Shown: one piece after another, positions 11,121 to 19,790 of the stretch
Layout of the letters: each line of letters starts with the position of its first letter
Position numbering within the stretch: position 1 is the stretch's first letter
Origin: Sphingobium faniae
Lineage (GTDB): Bacteria > Pseudomonadota > Alphaproteobacteria > Sphingomonadales > Sphingomonadaceae
Reading direction: 5' to 3'
Assembly: GCA_900100475.1 (NCBI GenBank)
Contig: FMTU01000006.1
Location: forward strand, 186,001-250,000
Length of the DNA stretch: 64,000 nt
Notes under the pieces: generated by a model
The model's input: the letters and a program-made list of their open reading frames with translations, nothing else
Database searches by the model: none
What the model was told of the DNA's origin: nothing
Translations under genes and position numbers: made by a program

Positions 11121-11866
11121 ACCAGCGCCTCCAGCCTGGCGAGCGCAGCGCCTTCAAAACGTTCCCGCAGCGCCTCGTCCGGTACAGCGCCGAACACGCC
11201 CGCGACAAAGGCTTGCAGCAGCAGCGTCTTGGCCGTCGCCGGGTCCATCCCGCGCGAGGCCATGTAGAACAGCGCCGCCTTGTCCAGTTCGCCGACCGTC
11301 GCGCCATGCGCGCATTTCACATCGTCGGCGTAGATTTCCAGTTCCGGCTTGGCGTTGGCGGTCGTCGTGCGGTCGAGCAGCATTGCCTTCACCGACTGGA
11401 AGGCATCCGTCCGCTGCGCGTCGCGCGCGACATTGATGCTGCCCAGATAGCTGCCTGTCGCATGGCCGCCCAGAATGGAGCGGATGGTCTGCCCACTGGT
11501 CGCATCCGGCTGCGCATGGGTGACGGAGGAGATGATTTCCAACACCTGATCCCCGCCGCCGATGATCGCGCCGTTCAGTTCGAAATGCGCGCCCTTGCCC
11601 AGCGTGACGGTCAGCGTCACTCGCCCGAACTTGCCGCCGATATTGAGGACATGGAAATCGCACCGCCCCCCGTCCGCGATGTCGATCACATAGTCATGCA
11701 CCGCCGCCGCGCCTTCGCCCGCGTCCTGCAACAGATGGTGATGCGCAATGTCTCCCGCCGCCACGTCGATGCGCGTCGGCGCTGGCACCGGCCAGATCGC
11801 GGCCAGCGCGTCGAGGTCGCTATAGCGCCATTCTTCCTGGCGGCGCGTGGGAAGGGCCAGGGTCAC
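11117..11866 (-). CDS. sufD: SUF scaffold subunit SufD
   Basis: A 249-residue SufB/SufD-fold protein, shorter than the roughly 420 residues of E. coli SufD but usual for alphaproteobacteria. The C-terminal beta-helix part is intact: VTHAQPDATSGQTIRSILGG, AMLLDRTTTANAKPELEIYADDVKCAHGATVGELD and LFYMASRGMD, the family's most conserved end. It includes the Cys and His that take part in cluster building at the SufB-SufD interface. It overlaps sufC and sufS by four bases each, implying tight stoichiometry. Confidence 0.94.
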   Translation of the reverse strand: MTLALPTRRQEEWRYSDLDALAAIWPVPAPTRIDVAAGDIAHHHLLQDAGEGAAAVHDYVIDIADGGRCDFHVLNIGGKFGRVTLTVTLGKGAHFELNGAIIGGGDQVLEIISSVTHAQPDATSGQTIRSILGGHATGSYLGSINVARDAQRTDAFQSVKAMLLDRTTTANAKPELEIYADDVKCAHGATVGELDKAALFYMASRGMDPATAKTLLLQAFVAGVFGAVPDEALRERFEGAALARLEALV

Positions 11867-12624
11867 GCCGCAATCACCTCGGCATAGCCTTCGCGCTCCA
11901 GTTCGAGCGCCAGTTCCGGCCCGCCCGACTTCACGATGCGGCCCCCCGCCAGCACATGCACATGGTCCGGCCTTACATAGTCGAGCAGCCGCTGATAATG
12001 GGTGATCAGCAGCACCGCCTTGTCCGGCCCTCCCGGCTTCTGGCGCATGATCGCGTTGATCCCCGCGCCCACGATCTTGAGCGCGTCGATATCGAGGCCG
12101 CTGTCCGTCTCGTCCAGAATCGCCAGCTTCGGGTCGAGGATACCCATATGCACCATCTCGGCCCGCTTCTTCTCGCCGCCCGAAAAGCCGACATTCACCG
12201 GGCGCTTCAACATTTCCATGTCAAGGCCCAGCAGCGCCGCCTTCTCCTTGGCGAGCTTGATGAACTCACCGCCGTTCAGTTCCTTCTCTCCCCGCGCGCG
12301 GCGCTGCGCATTGAGGCTCTCGCGCAGGAATTGCAGGTTGGAGACGCCCGGAATCTCGACCGGATATTGAAAGCCCAGGAACAGCCCCGCCGCGGCGCGC
12401 TCATGCGGCTCCATCCCGAACAGGTCCGCGCCTTCGAAGGTCGCGCTGCCGCCCGTCACCTCATAGCCGGGACGGCCGCCCAGCGTATAGGCCAACGTCG
12501 ATTTACCCGCACCGTTCGGTCCCATGATCGCATGGATTTCGCCCGCCTTGATGGAAAGCGACAGGCCCTTGAGGATCGCCTTGCCGTCGATTTCGTTCGA
12601 AAGGTTCTCGATAGTCAGCATCAT
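11863..12624 (-). CDS. sufC: SUF ATPase SufC
   Basis: The ABC-type ATPase that drives conformational change in the SufBCD scaffold. The 253 residues hold Walker A GPNGAGKST, the Q-loop region FLGFQYPVEIPGVSN, the signature SGGEKKRAEMV, Walker B LAILDETDSGLDIDALK and the H-loop LLITHYQRLLDYV. Two successive ATGs open it (MML); either could be used. The upstream gene ends one base before it and sufD overlaps it by four bases. Confidence 0.97.
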   Translation of the reverse strand: MMLTIENLSNEIDGKAILKGLSLSIKAGEIHAIMGPNGAGKSTLAYTLGGRPGYEVTGGSATFEGADLFGMEPHERAAAGLFLGFQYPVEIPGVSNLQFLRESLNAQRRARGEKELNGGEFIKLAKEKAALLGLDMEMLKRPVNVGFSGGEKKRAEMVHMGILDPKLAILDETDSGLDIDALKIVGAGINAIMRQKPGGPDKAVLLITHYQRLLDYVRPDHVHVLAGGRIVKSGGPELALELEREGYAEVIAA

Positions 12625-13080
12625 TTATCCCTTATGCGCGCGCTGGAGCGTCCGCGCGGTCCAGAAGGCCATGTCCCGCACATCGCCCGGCGCGGGGAAC
12701 AGCGTGTCGATATGGCGCTTGATCGGCATATAGGGCCACCAGTCGGCGCCGGACTCCGGCGCGCCCTTTTCCAGCACGCCGGTCACGAACTCCGTCACCG
12801 GCCCCATGCGGGCGAGGTTGGGCGCCTTCGCCTTGTGGAACGCCTTGTCAGACTTCAGCTTCTCGGTGAAGGCGAGGTCGCCCTTCTCCAGCGCCGCGCG
12901 GCATTCGGCCTGATAAGCATCAAGGTCGCCGAAATCCTTGGCGGCGCGGGCGGCCAGTTCGCCCTCCTCCAGCTCATAATCCTCGGTCAGGATACGGATC
13001 GCGGCGGTCCACGCCTGACCATTGCCGACATCCTCCGAGAAATCGGCAAGGGCATCCTGAATATCGTCTTCGTCGCTCAA
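12625..13080 (-). CDS. Unknown protein encoded inside the SUF operon (orf151)
   Basis: I do not recognise a family. The 151-residue soluble protein is acidic at the N-terminus (MSDEDDIQDALADFSEDV), largely helical in appearance, and has one cysteine (in YQAECRAALEKG). A tryptophan/proline-rich patch GADWWPYMPIKRH and DTLFPAPGDVRDMAFW lie toward the C-terminus. No signal peptide, membrane segment or metal-binding cysteine cluster is seen. It lies between sufB and sufC on the same strand, with the sufC start directly after its stop, so it is almost certainly co-transcribed. A role in or around SufBC is inferred from position only. Confidence 0.85.
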   Translation of the reverse strand: MSDEDDIQDALADFSEDVGNGQAWTAAIRILTEDYELEEGELAARAAKDFGDLDAYQAECRAALEKGDLAFTEKLKSDKAFHKAKAPNLARMGPVTEFVTGVLEKGAPESGADWWPYMPIKRHIDTLFPAPGDVRDMAFWTARTLQRAHKG

Positions 13081-13135
13081 GTTTCAGTCCTTCAAGCTCT
13101 CTGATTTTGCGTCAGCATGGCGTGAAAGCAGTGGA

Positions 13136-14620
13136 TCACCCCACGCTCCCCTCAAGGCTGATGCCCAACAGCTTCTGCGCCTCGACGGCAAACTCCATCG
13201 GCAACTGTTGCAGCACTTCCTTGGCGAAACCGTTGACGATCAGCGACACCGCGCTTTCCTGATCCAGCCCGCGCTGCATCGCGTAGAAAAGCTGGTCGTC
13301 GCTGATCTTGCTCGTCGTCGCCTCATGCTCGATCTGCGCCGAGGGGTTGCGGACCTCGATATAGGGCACGGTATGCGCGCCGCACCGGTCGCCGAGCAGC
13401 AGGCTGTCGCATTGAGTGAAGTTGCGCACGCCCTCCGCGCCCGGCGCGACGCGGACGAGACCGCGATAGGTGTTGTTCGAACGCCCCGCGCTGATCCCCT
13501 TCGACACGATGGTCGAGCGGCTGCCCTTCCCATTATGGATCATCTTGGTGCCGGTATCGGCCTGTTGCAGATTGTTGGTCAGCGCCACCGAGTAGAATTC
13601 GCCGACGCTATTCTCGCCGTTCAGCACGCAACTCGGATATTTCCACGTGATCGCCGAGCCGGTTTCCACCTGCGTCCAGCTGACCTTGCTGTTGCGCCCC
13701 TGGCAGAGCGCCCGCTTGGTCACGAAATTATAGATGCCGCCCTTGCCGTTCTCATCGCCCGGATACCAGTTCTGGACGGTGGAATATTTGATCTCCGCAT
13801 CGTCCAGCGCGACCAGTTCGACCACGGCGGCGTGGAGCTGATTCTCGTCGCGCATCGGCGCGGTGCAGCCTTCGAGATAGCTGACATAGCTGCCCTCGTC
13901 CGCGACGATCAGGGTGCGCTCGAACTGCCCCGTATTCTCCGCATTGATGCGGAAATAGGTGGAAAGCTCCATCGGGCAACGCACGCCCTTGGGGATGTAG
14001 ACGAAGGTGCCGTCGGAAAAGACCGCGCAGTTCAAGGTAGCGAAATAATTGTCGTGCATCGGCACGACCTTGCCCAGCCACTTCTTCACCAGATCGGGAT
14101 ATTCGCGCACCGCCTCGCTGATCGAGCGGAAGATGACGCCCGCCTCCTCCAGCTCCTTGCGGAAGGTGGTGGCGACGGACACCGAGTCGAACACCGCGTC
14201 GACCGCGACCTTGCGGCTGCCCTTGACGCCCGCCAGCACTTCCTGCTCGGCGATGGGGATGCCCAGCTTCTGATAGGTGGCAAGGATCTCGGGATCGACC
14301 TCATCCAGGCTGTTCAGTTCCGCCTTCTTCTTCGGCTCGGCGTAATAATAGGCATCCTGATAGTCGATCGGCGGGATATTGAGCTTGGCCCATTCGGGCG
14401 CTTCCATCTCCTGCCACATCGCAAACGCCTTCAGCCGCCATTCCAGCAGCCATGACGGCTCCTTCTTCTTGGCGGAAATGAAGCGGACCGTATCCTCGTT
14501 CAGTCCCTTGGGCGCGAAGTCCTGTTCGATGGCCGATGACCAGCCATGCTCATAGGTGGAGGCGCGCTCGGCAGCTTCCAGCGCTTCCTGATTGCGGACG
14601 GTGATGCTCTGTTCGGTCAT
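13136..14620 (-). CDS. sufB: SUF scaffold subunit SufB
   Basis: The main scaffold subunit on which new Fe-S clusters are assembled. At 494 residues it matches family length. Conserved stretches are [59 protein letters not shown], the sulfur-relay region [17 protein letters not shown] and [20 protein letters not shown], with the cluster-site Cys. The end FAMEVLQQ-like segment ([21 protein letters not shown]) closes the family domain. Translation starts 13 bases after the rrf2 stop, with a 17-base tandem duplication lying across this junction. Confidence 0.97.
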   Translation of the reverse strand: MTEQSITVRNQEALEAAERASTYEHGWSSAIEQDFAPKGLNEDTVRFISAKKKEPSWLLEWRLKAFAMWQEMEAPEWAKLNIPPIDYQDAYYYAEPKKKAELNSLDEVDPEILATYQKLGIPIAEQEVLAGVKGSRKVAVDAVFDSVSVATTFRKELEEAGVIFRSISEAVREYPDLVKKWLGKVVPMHDNYFATLNCAVFSDGTFVYIPKGVRCPMELSTYFRINAENTGQFERTLIVADEGSYVSYLEGCTAPMRDENQLHAAVVELVALDDAEIKYSTVQNWYPGDENGKGGIYNFVTKRALCQGRNSKVSWTQVETGSAITWKYPSCVLNGENSVGEFYSVALTNNLQQADTGTKMIHNGKGSRSTIVSKGISAGRSNNTYRGLVRVAPGAEGVRNFTQCDSLLLGDRCGAHTVPYIEVRNPSAQIEHEATTSKISDDQLFYAMQRGLDQESAVSLIVNGFAKEVLQQLPMEFAVEAQKLLGISLEGSVG

Positions 14621-14621
14621 G

Positions 14622-14655
14622 CCAATTCTCGTGTCAGGCCAATTCTCGTGTCAGG
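14622..14655. repeat. 17-bp perfect tandem duplication at the rrf2-sufB junction
   Basis: Two head-to-tail copies of CCAATTCTCGTGTCAGG, at 14622-14638 and 14639-14655. The rrf2 stop lies in the first copy (by coordinate) and sufB begins just before it. With only one copy present, the rrf2 frame would read the same last residues (ELA) and stop at a TGA overlapping the sufB ATG. The duplication therefore leaves the regulator protein unchanged but separates stop from start by 13 bases. Confidence 0.95.
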
Positions 14656-15044
14656 CTGGCGATCGTCACGCCGGCCAGCGCCGAGCGGATCGCATTGTTC
14701 GCCGCATTCATATGCGGACGGATGCGGCAGTCCGGCTCCAGCGAGCAGTCATGCGCGCCCATTTCCGCGCAGGCGGTCATGGCGATTGGGCCTTCCACCG
14801 CTTCCACCACGTCCGCCAGCGTGATCGCCGCCGGGGGACGCGCCAGCCGCACGCCGCCGCCGGTGCCGCGACTCGATTCGAGCAGGCCCGCGGCGGACAG
14901 CCGGCTCACCAGCTTCTGCGCGGTGGGAAGCGGGATGCCGGTTTCCGCGCTGAGCGTGGTCGCGTTCATCTTCGCCGCGCCGCAATGACGCGCGGCCGCG
15001 GACATCAGCACCACGGCATAGTCAGCAAAGCTCGAAAGTTTCAT
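14634..15044 (-). CDS. Rrf2-family Fe-S-sensing regulator of the SUF operon
   Basis: A 136-residue Rrf2/IscR-type winged-helix regulator, first gene of the SUF operon and so its likely autoregulator. It starts with [18 protein letters not shown], continues with the recognition-helix region [21 protein letters not shown] and the wing [13 protein letters not shown]. Three cysteines, Cys92, Cys100 and Cys106 (C-x7-C-x5-C), follow and would bind the [2Fe-2S] cluster; IscR itself has C-x5-C-x5-C. A palindrome at 15072-15094 lies 28-50 bases upstream and is a candidate operator. The IscR versus SufR name is left open. Confidence 0.9.
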   Translation of the reverse strand: MKLSSFADYAVVLMSAAARHCGAAKMNATTLSAETGIPLPTAQKLVSRLSAAGLLESSRGTGGGVRLARPPAAITLADVVEAVEGPIAMTACAEMGAHDCSLEPDCRIRPHMNAANNAIRSALAGVTIASLTRELA

Positions 15045-15071
15045 TGCGCGTCCAGTTGCGAACCATTCTCA

Positions 15072-15094
15072 AATCGGATCGAATCAATCCGATT
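15072..15094 (-). promoter_or_regulatory. Candidate operator upstream of the SUF operon
   Basis: A perfect inverted repeat AATCGGAT / ATCCGATT with a 7-base spacer (CGAATCA). It lies in the 103-base gap between the AraC-type gene and the rrf2 start. Its place upstream of the first SUF gene makes it a candidate site for the Rrf2 protein or an iron regulator. I cannot assign clear -35/-10 hexamers around it. Confidence 0.5.
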
Positions 15095-15147
15095 GGGCAT
15101 GTGGTCCCGCCAGCGCGGATTATCAAGGCTTTTCTTGAGCGCGCCCT

Positions 15148-16095
15148 TCAACTCATGCGGTTGATAACGGCCACGTCCCCGCCCAGCGACCGGCGCAGCA
15201 AAGTCAGTTGCGCGACGGCGGACGGCTCATTCTGCAACTGCTGAGGGGTCAGGCCGATGAAACGCTTGATCTCCCGAATGAAGTGGGACTGATCGTAAAA
15301 GCCCCCTTCGTCGCACAGCACCTGCCAGCTTTCCCGGTCCAGCGCGATGCGCGCGCTGCACCGAAGCGCGCGATATTTGCGCGCCAGCAGCTTGGGCGGG
15401 GCGCCATAATAGCGGTTGGTGATCCGCGCGAGGTGCCGCGCCGACAATCCCGTGCGCTCCACCAGCGTTTCCAGTCGCGGCGATCCTTCGTCCATCAACC
15501 AGCCATCCACCGTCTCCAGCATCGCCCGGACCGCATCGGGCAAAGGCTTGATCCGCTCCTGCAGGAACGACCAGCAGCGCGACGCCATCGCGTCCGGATC
15601 GTCCAGTTGCCGCAGGCTTTGCAGCAACAGTCCATATCCGGCATCCGACGACACCATGTCGAAAGCGCTATCCGCCATCCCGCTGGCTTCGTCGCCATAA
15701 AGCGCCATCCAGCCTGCGGGCAGCAGGGATATGCCCAGGACCCTGGTGGGCTGTTCCAACTGAAACCGCGTCGCGCCAAAGGTCGGCCCCAGCAGGCAGA
15801 CCTCCGGCGTGGGCATCGTCATGCCATCCTGAAAGATATAATGGCCGCCCCGCCCTTGCAGCCGGAAACGCAGTTGGGGAACGTCCGCGCGGGTGAAGTC
15901 CGCATAGCCGGGAGACGAGACGCTGAAGATGTAGAGCGAGCCGAAATAGGCGCATAAGGGTTCAGGAGGAGCGAAATAGCGCAATCCTACCGGACCTTGC
16001 TCCGCCTCGACAGTATAGGACAGCGGCGCGCCGTCATCCGCAGCGGCTATTCCCGCTGCTCCTCCGTATATATTATGTTGAGGATACAACCCCAT
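15148..16095 (-). CDS. AraC-family transcriptional regulator
   Basis: A 315-residue regulator. The C-terminal ~100 residues form the double helix-turn-helix: the first in LETLVERTGLSARHLARITNRYYGAPPKLLARKYR-like sequence, and the second in LCDEGGFYDQSHFIREIKRFIGLTPQQLQ, matching the AraC signature. The N-terminal ~200 residues look like a beta-rich DUF6597-type sensing domain with no clear ligand. It is tandem to the SUF operon but upstream of it, with a separate gap between. The target genes cannot be inferred. One oddity is the AT-richer start region compared with neighbours. Confidence 0.85.
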   Translation of the reverse strand: MGLYPQHNIYGGAAGIAAADDGAPLSYTVEAEQGPVGLRYFAPPEPLCAYFGSLYIFSVSSPGYADFTRADVPQLRFRLQGRGGHYIFQDGMTMPTPEVCLLGPTFGATRFQLEQPTRVLGISLLPAGWMALYGDEASGMADSAFDMVSSDAGYGLLLQSLRQLDDPDAMASRCWSFLQERIKPLPDAVRAMLETVDGWLMDEGSPRLETLVERTGLSARHLARITNRYYGAPPKLLARKYRALRCSARIALDRESWQVLCDEGGFYDQSHFIREIKRFIGLTPQQLQNEPSAVAQLTLLRRSLGGDVAVINRMS

Positions 16096-16447
16096 ATTTA
16101 TGACCCCCGCTAATCAATATCTCGCTTCACCGCGGTGGCGCAAGGAAATTTGGTTAAAATCGGGAAAGCATCCACTGTCATGTATAAGACACATGGATAA
16201 AAATGGCCCGGCGATTTTCACCGCCGGGCCAGGAAAAGGTCTCGTCGGCCATATGGCCTTGGAGCCTTCGGGTCGCAGGTCTGCTTTACGCCCGAATCAG
16301 GCAAAGTTTATTGGATGGATCGGACATCCCCTGACGGAAAGTGATTCAAAACATGATGTTTCTGCTGTTGAAATCCGATCCGGATCAGTTGTTGCCCAAT
16401 GGCAACAGCGACTCGACGGGCGTGATCTGCGCTGGCATAGCGGCCCC
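16096..16447. other. Intergenic region between araC-type gene and pyrD
   Basis: No convincing protein gene is seen in these 352 bases. The left part is AT-rich and presumably holds the promoter for the minus-strand AraC-type gene. A strong hairpin with a minus-strand T-run sits at 16199-16230. The right part should hold the pyrD promoter, but I find no good hexamer pair. A minus-strand small RNA ending at the hairpin is possible. Confidence 0.6.
16199..16230 (-). terminator. Rho-independent terminator on the minus strand with no gene before it
   Basis: A 9-bp perfect stem, GGCCCGGCG pairing with CGCCGGGCC around an 8-base loop, followed on the minus strand by A-TTTTT-A. On the plus strand no T-run follows, so it points left. 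The only minus-strand sequence it can end starts inside the 220 bases before pyrD. Confidence 0.75.
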
Positions 16448-17485
16448 ATGTCCTACCGCCTGATCCGTCCCTTGTTCTTCGCCCTTGATGCCGAGCGCGC
16501 GCATCATATGTCCATCGCCCTGTTGCGGATGATGCCGGCCCCGCCTGCCTTGCAACCCGATCCCATGCTGGCGCAGACGGTGGCGGGCATCGCTTTTCCC
16601 AATCCGGTGGGGCTGGCCGCCGGTTATGACAAGGACGGGTTGGTCGCGCACAAGATGCACGGGCTGGGCTTCGGATTCGCGGAACTCGGCACGCTCACCC
16701 CCCTGCCTCAGCCGGGCAATCCCCTGCCCCGCCTTTTTCGGCTGGAAGCGGACCGGGCGGTCATCAACCGCATGGGCTTCAACAATGGGGGGCAGGCGGC
16801 GGCGGCGGAACGGATCGCCAGGCGGCGGCGGCGCGACGGCGCGATCATCGGCATCAATATCGGCGCGAACAAGGACGCGACCGACCGAATCGCCGATTAT
16901 GCGACGGGGGTCATCTGCATGGCTCCGCTCGCCGACTATCTGACGGTGAACATCTCATCCCCCAACACGCCGGGCCTGCGGGCGCTTCAGGATCGGGCGG
17001 CACTCGACCAGTTGCTGGGGGCGGTGATGGCGGCGCGGGGAACGGGGCGCACGCCGATTTTCCTGAAAGTCGCGCCCGACCTTGAACCGGCGGACATGGA
17101 AGATATCGCCGCCGCCTGCCTCGACCACCGCATCGACGCGCTGATCGTGTCCAACACCACCATTTCACGCCCGCCGCTGCGTTCGGCCCATGCGGGCGAG
17201 ACGGGCGGCCTGTCCGGCGCGCCCCTGCATGACCTGTCTTTGGAGAAACTGCGCGCCTTTCGCGGGCTGCTGGGCGCCCGCCTGCCGTTGATCGGCGTGG
17301 GCGGCATCGCCAATGCGGAGCAGGCCTATGCCCGCATCCGCGCCGGGGCCAGCCTGATCCAGCTTTACAGCGCGCTGGTCTATGAAGGGCCGTATCTGGC
17401 CAGGCGCATCCATGCGGGATTGAAGACCCTGCTGCAACGCGACGGTTTCCGCACGATTGGCGAAGCGGTCGGCATCGACGCCTGA
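16448..17485 (+). CDS. pyrD: Dihydroorotate dehydrogenase (quinone), class 2
   Basis: Oxidises dihydroorotate to orotate in pyrimidine synthesis, passing electrons to quinone at the inner membrane. The 345 residues fit class 2 PyrD. The N-terminal helix pair RPLFFALDAERAHHMSIALL is the membrane-association domain. FPNPVGLAAGYDKDG, ELGTLTPLPQPGNP, RLEADRAVINRMGFNNGG, VNISSPNTPGLR, TNTTISRP and IGVGGIANAEQA follow in the family's order. The ATG at 16448 fits the normal N-terminus; an in-frame extension upstream is not coding-like. Confidence 0.96.
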   Translation: MSYRLIRPLFFALDAERAHHMSIALLRMMPAPPALQPDPMLAQTVAGIAFPNPVGLAAGYDKDGLVAHKMHGLGFGFAELGTLTPLPQPGNPLPRLFRLEADRAVINRMGFNNGGQAAAAERIARRRRRDGAIIGINIGANKDATDRIADYATGVICMAPLADYLTVNISSPNTPGLRALQDRAALDQLLGAVMAARGTGRTPIFLKVAPDLEPADMEDIAAACLDHRIDALIVSNTTISRPPLRSAHAGETGGLSGAPLHDLSLEKLRAFRGLLGARLPLIGVGGIANAEQAYARIRAGASLIQLYSALVYEGPYLARRIHAGLKTLLQRDGFRTIGEAVGIDA

Positions 17486-17525
17486 TTCGGGTTGCGATCG
17501 GCAAGACGGGCGATAGGGTGCGGCC

Positions 17526-19226
17526 ATGACTTCCCGCCTGCTCGGCCTGCTGGCCTCCTTCGCTCTTGTCGCCCTGTCCCCCGCCCCGCTGCTGGCGCGC
17601 GAGCCGGTCGCGCTCAACGCCACCGTTTCCGCCGCCGATCCGCGCGCGGCGCAGGCGGGGCAGGAAATCCTGCGCAAGGGCGGCAGCGCCACCGACGCCG
17701 CCATCGCCATGATGCTGGCGCTCAATGTCGTGGAGCCGCATAATAGCGGCATCGGCGGCGGCGGCTTCCTGATGCATCATGATGGCGCGACGGGGGCGCT
17801 CGAATCCATCGACGGGCGGGAGACCGCTCCCGCCGCAGCCCGCCCTGACCGCTTCATGGGCGCGGACGGCAAGCCGCTGTCTTTCCGCGAAGCATGGCCG
17901 GGCGGCTATTCGGTCGGCGTGCCCGGCAATGTGCGGATGGCATGGGACGCGCACAGGAAATGGGGCAAGCTGCCCTGGGCGGACCTGTTCCAGCCTGCCA
18001 TCCATCTGGCGGAGGACGGGTTCGAAGTGCGCGAGCGGCTCGACACCGCCATGCGCGCCGTTGCTCCGGTCTGGGCCGATTTCCCCGAAATCCGCCAATA
18101 TTTCTGGGTGGACGGCAAACCCGCGCCCATCGGCGCGATCCTCAAAAATCCGCCCCTTGCCGCCTTGTTGAAGCGCATTGCGGCCGAAGGACCGGACGCC
18201 TTCTATCTGGGCGACAATGCCAGGGCCATCGCCGATGCCGTCACCAACGCGCCCCGCAACCCGGTGCCGCTGACGGAGGCCGACCTTGCCTCCTATCAGA
18301 CCAGGCCCCGCAAGCCGGTCTGTGGCAAATATCGCGTCTATACCGTCTGCGGCATGGGTCCGGCCTCTTCCGGGGGGATCACGGTACTCCAGATCCTCGG
18401 CATGGTGGAGCGGTTCCCGCTCGGCCAATGGGGCAAGGACGATGTCCGCTCCTGGCATGTCATCGGCGAAGCGATGCAACTCGCCTATGCCGACCGCGAC
18501 ACATGGCTGGGCGACCCGGATTTCGTGTCGGTCCCCATTCCGGGCCTGATCGACCCCGGCTATCTCCATCAGCGGTCCGCCCTGATTTCGCTTCGCAAGG
18601 CCCGCAATGATTATAGGGCTGGCCAGCCGCAAGGCGCCCAGCCCCGCACCGCCGCCCTGCCCCAGCCGGAATCGGGCACCAGCCATTTCGTCGCGGTGGA
18701 CCGCAATGGCGATATCGCCGCATGGACCTCCACCATAGAGAGCTTCTTCGGCAGCCAGCTCATCGCCAATGGCGTGATCCTGAACAATGAACTGACCGAT
18801 TTCAGCTTCACGCCGGAAAAGAACGGAGTGCCGGTCGCGAACCGGGTGGAACCGGGCAAGCGCCCCCTCTCCTCCATGTCGCCCACCATCGTCTATGACG
18901 CGGCGGGCACCCCCATCTTCACAGTGGGCGCGGCGGGCGGCAAGACCATCATCATGCAGATCGCCAAGGCGGTGATCGCCCATTTCGACTGGGGCCTGTC
19001 AGCGCAGGATTCGATCGCGCTCGGCCTGCAATTCTTCAACGGCGACGGCCTCGTGCTGGAACAGGGCACCTCGCTCGAAGCCCTGAAGGCGCCGCTGGAG
19101 CGGCTTGGCCATCGCGTGACCGTCTCCCGCCTCGGCCTCAAGGCCAATGCGGCGGAACGCCTGCCCGACGGCCATTGGGTCGGGGCCGCCGATCCGCGCA
19201 GCCCCGGCGTATCGTTGCAGGAATGA
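17526..19226 (+). CDS. ggt: Gamma-glutamyltransferase (periplasmic)
   Basis: Cleaves or transfers the gamma-glutamyl group of glutathione and related peptides in the periplasm. The 566-residue precursor has a signal peptide (residues 1-24, LLASFALVALSPAPLLA) and matures by self-cleavage before the nucleophile Thr385 in ESGTSHFVAVD. The large subunit carries GGSATDAAIAMMLALNVVEP and NSGIGGGGF. The small subunit contains LNNELTDF and GKRPLSSMSPTIV, the substrate and oxyanion loops. The length is normal. It follows pyrD by 40 bases on the same strand, but a functional link is not evident. Confidence 0.95.
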   Translation: MTSRLLGLLASFALVALSPAPLLAREPVALNATVSAADPRAAQAGQEILRKGGSATDAAIAMMLALNVVEPHNSGIGGGGFLMHHDGATGALESIDGRETAPAAARPDRFMGADGKPLSFREAWPGGYSVGVPGNVRMAWDAHRKWGKLPWADLFQPAIHLAEDGFEVRERLDTAMRAVAPVWADFPEIRQYFWVDGKPAPIGAILKNPPLAALLKRIAAEGPDAFYLGDNARAIADAVTNAPRNPVPLTEADLASYQTRPRKPVCGKYRVYTVCGMGPASSGGITVLQILGMVERFPLGQWGKDDVRSWHVIGEAMQLAYADRDTWLGDPDFVSVPIPGLIDPGYLHQRSALISLRKARNDYRAGQPQGAQPRTAALPQPESGTSHFVAVDRNGDIAAWTSTIESFFGSQLIANGVILNNELTDFSFTPEKNGVPVANRVEPGKRPLSSMSPTIVYDAAGTPIFTVGAAGGKTIIMQIAKAVIAHFDWGLSAQDSIALGLQFFNGDGLVLEQGTSLEALKAPLERLGHRVTVSRLGLKANAAERLPDGHWVGAADPRSPGVSLQE

Positions 19227-19229
19227 CGG

Positions 19230-19724
19230 TCAGCTCTTGAGGTCCAGCCCCTCCACATTGAACTGGAAGGGAAAGGTCTGATCGTCCTTGCCGACGGCCA
19301 GGTTGACCTTCACCGTCGTCGCCCTGGCGATCGCTTCATAGGCATTTTGCGAGGGCATGATCTCGATCCCGTCATTGGTGTCGGCCATCCGCCCCCTCCA
19401 GCGATGCTCCTTGCCGTCGTTGGTCACCGCCGTCACCGCGCAGTCGGACAGATCGCAACGGAAAGGCGCGCCGACCAGCTTCACGGTCACGTCCTTCTCG
19501 CCATTGGCCATGGGCTGCACCAGCAGCACGGAAAAAGTGTCCGGCGCGGTCATGGTCTGGACTGTATTGGCGCTGCCGATATAGGCGACCCTGGCCTTGC
19601 CGCCCTCGCCGCCACTTTCATATTTCCAGCTCTGCCCGATCTGCTCGCGCTGGGTCAGTTCCTTGTCGCCTGACGAGCAGGCCGCGATCAGCCCAAGGGC
19701 CGCCAAAGTCATGAAGGCGCGCAT
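19230..19724 (-). CDS. Putative lipoprotein of unknown function
   Basis: A 164-residue protein with a lipoprotein signal ending at Cys16 (LGLIAACSSGDKEL), so it should be anchored in a membrane and face the periplasm. The mature part is polar and looks beta-rich. Two further cysteines (FRCDLSDCAVTAV) could form a disulfide. I do not recognise a family. It is convergent with ggt, its stop lying three bases from the ggt stop. Confidence 0.75.
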   Translation of the reverse strand: MRAFMTLAALGLIAACSSGDKELTQREQIGQSWKYESGGEGGKARVAYIGSANTVQTMTAPDTFSVLLVQPMANGEKDVTVKLVGAPFRCDLSDCAVTAVTNDGKEHRWRGRMADTNDGIEIMPSQNAYEAIARATTVKVNLAVGKDDQTFPFQFNVEGLDLKS

Positions 19725-19790
19725 CGCCTTTCTCCTTCCATATCATGTTACGGAAGGCCAACGTCCGGGCGGAAATGGCGGTTTCGGCAT

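Noticed and set aside
16181..16197. TGTATAAGACACA, which resembles part of a Tn5-type mosaic end
   Set aside because: There is no partner end, no transposase and no target duplication nearby.
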